Positions 62,751 to 64,000 of a DNA stretch of 64,000 nucleotides are shown in pieces (position 1 is the stretch's first letter; every line of letters starts with the position of its first letter). The notes beneath the pieces are model-generated. The model saw only the letters and a list, made by a program, of their open reading frames with translations. It was not told the origin of the DNA and searched no databases. Source of the stretch: Pseudisothecium myosuroides. Taxonomy: Eukaryota; Streptophyta; Bryopsida; Hypnales; Lembophyllaceae. The DNA lies in assembly GCA_951799445.1 (NCBI GenBank), contig OX637289.1, positions 10,879,321 through 10,943,320 of the forward strand, given 5' to 3'. The position numbers and the translations under genes are program-made.

Positions 62751-64000
62751 GGGTTTTTCTATACTTTTATCAACTTTAAATTGCAAATTTCCAAAAAAAT
62801 AATTCTACGAGTCCCAAGTGACAAATTGGGAGCTCACATGGGGTAACCCAATTGTGGATATTGGAGTCTTTGATTTGCATTGTTTTTTTTAAGAGATTGT
62901 ATTAAACTAATTTCATAGTAATATTTATTTTTAAAATCTGATTTCTAAAAATTATGAAAATGAACACAATTGTTTTTTTAAATGCATTCAAAATCATTAA
63001 GTGTGTTGATAAGAATTTTGAATAGATGCATTAATTGAAATTACTTAATAAATAAACCATTTCATCCATTTTTAATATCAAAATTTAAATTAATAACATG
63101 GTTTTAAATCATTTTTCTTTTTATTCCCTAAATGAATTTGATATTTTTAGGTCCAAAATTGCTTCAAAGTACTCAAATTCAAAGCAAGGCTAAAATTTTC
63201 ATCTATATTTATTCATTTAAACAAATCCAATTATGGTATTCTTTAATTAACTTGTTAGAGTACACCCTCCTAAAATTTTAGGATAAGAAACCTTACCAAT
63301 TGTAAGATCAAGTTGCTTGGATTTCACAAAAAAGTATTTCAACTTTTTCCAAATGGTTAGATTTCATCTTTTAAAATTTTTGCACAAAAGTGTGTAGGTT
63401 CTATTATTCTCCATAATATATTGAAGAAATAAGTTGGGAATAAATATTAAAAATTCCAAAAAAATTTATTTTATTTTCATGCTTAAAATAAAATAATAAG
63501 TAGAAAAAAGTAGAGTATGATTTATAATACTAAATTGTTAAATATTTAGTTCTAGAATTGAAAAATGCCAATCCCAATGGTTATAATATTCACGTACATC
63601 TTCATTCAAATACCACGACATAATTGCATATACAAGTCAAGGTTGCAATACTTCTAAAAGATGAACCGCATATCCTTCAATCATTATTCATTTTGTGACT
63701 TGCTAACCACTTCCATCTCTAAATCCACTTGTTTTCATGTCCTACAAAGAATTAATGTCATTCTCCAAGTAATTAGGCACAAGTCAAAAGGAATGGAGAA
63801 TAAGGGAGACGACCCATTTTCGATCAGCCACCCATTTTCGTTAATTAGATTGCTTTGTTTCTCATTAGTTAATGGTTTAGGTGACAGCTCATCCAGATAT
63901 TTCTGAGAAAGAGAAGCACAAATAATGGGAAGGTATACATTGAAAGCATAGAATGACCACAAGATGTACATTGGAGGCTACAATTATCACCTGCATTGAA
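62751..64000. other. AT-rich end of window
   Basis: No coding frame, TIR or repeat copy can be supported. CCAATCCCAATGG near 63568 recalls a landmark of the 59.1-kb element, but the similarity is short. Confidence 0.4.

Overview
This window looks like a repeat-rich plant nuclear chromosome. It is AT-rich, its genes have GT-AG introns in consistent phases, and it carries a plant-type M18 aspartyl aminopeptidase gene, plant-type Mutator and pogo transposons and many MITEs. No rRNA, tRNA, CRISPR or operon structure was seen. The density of old DNA transposons and the style of the transposases suggest a seed-free land plant (moss, lycophyte or fern), but that is inference.

Left part (1-19.5 kb): a 1.5-kb foldback element (1-1488) is followed by one very large Mutator-like element (1622-19507). 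It has about 65-75-bp terminal inverted repeats and an identical 11-bp flanking duplication. On the minus strand it carries a broken Mutator-type transposase (2540-9906; zinc finger, DDE core, SWIM finger). On the plus strand it carries a nine-exon gene (about 11989-16464) whose product joins a ParB/Srx-like domain to a beta-class DNA methyltransferase domain. That pairing is familiar from phages and bacteria and is the most unusual thing here. A GC-rich gag-like insertion (about 4.4-7.8 kb), a small TIR element (10.2-10.9 kb) and two nested TTAA-flanked MITEs (16.9-18.8 kb) sit inside it. Both cargo genes are decayed by nonsense codons that are almost all TAG.

Middle (21-29 kb): host-like genes on the minus strand. 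One is an aspartyl aminopeptidase paralogue (nine exons recovered, 21379-25457) that is open throughout but has lost key active-site residues. The other is an unrecognised Cys-rich protein (27153-28815) whose second exon lies between the arms of a foldback repeat. A GC-rich, CpG-rich, low-complexity tract (28.8-29.9 kb) lies upstream and may be a promoter region.

Right part (30-64 kb): mostly transposon-derived AT-rich DNA. It contains a family of TTAA-flanked elements with CCCCTAAAGG-type ends (copies at 30.3, 33.1, 35.9, 37.0, 39.7, 44.3 and 59.1 kb), other MITEs nested in them with sister copies serving as empty sites, a pogo-like transposase broken by one TAG (54.7-56.5 kb), two related LTR-like regions in opposite orientation (50-52 and 61-62.7 kb), a minisatellite (61.1-61.4 kb) and a TA microsatellite (60.16 kb). 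Large stretches contain nothing I can name.
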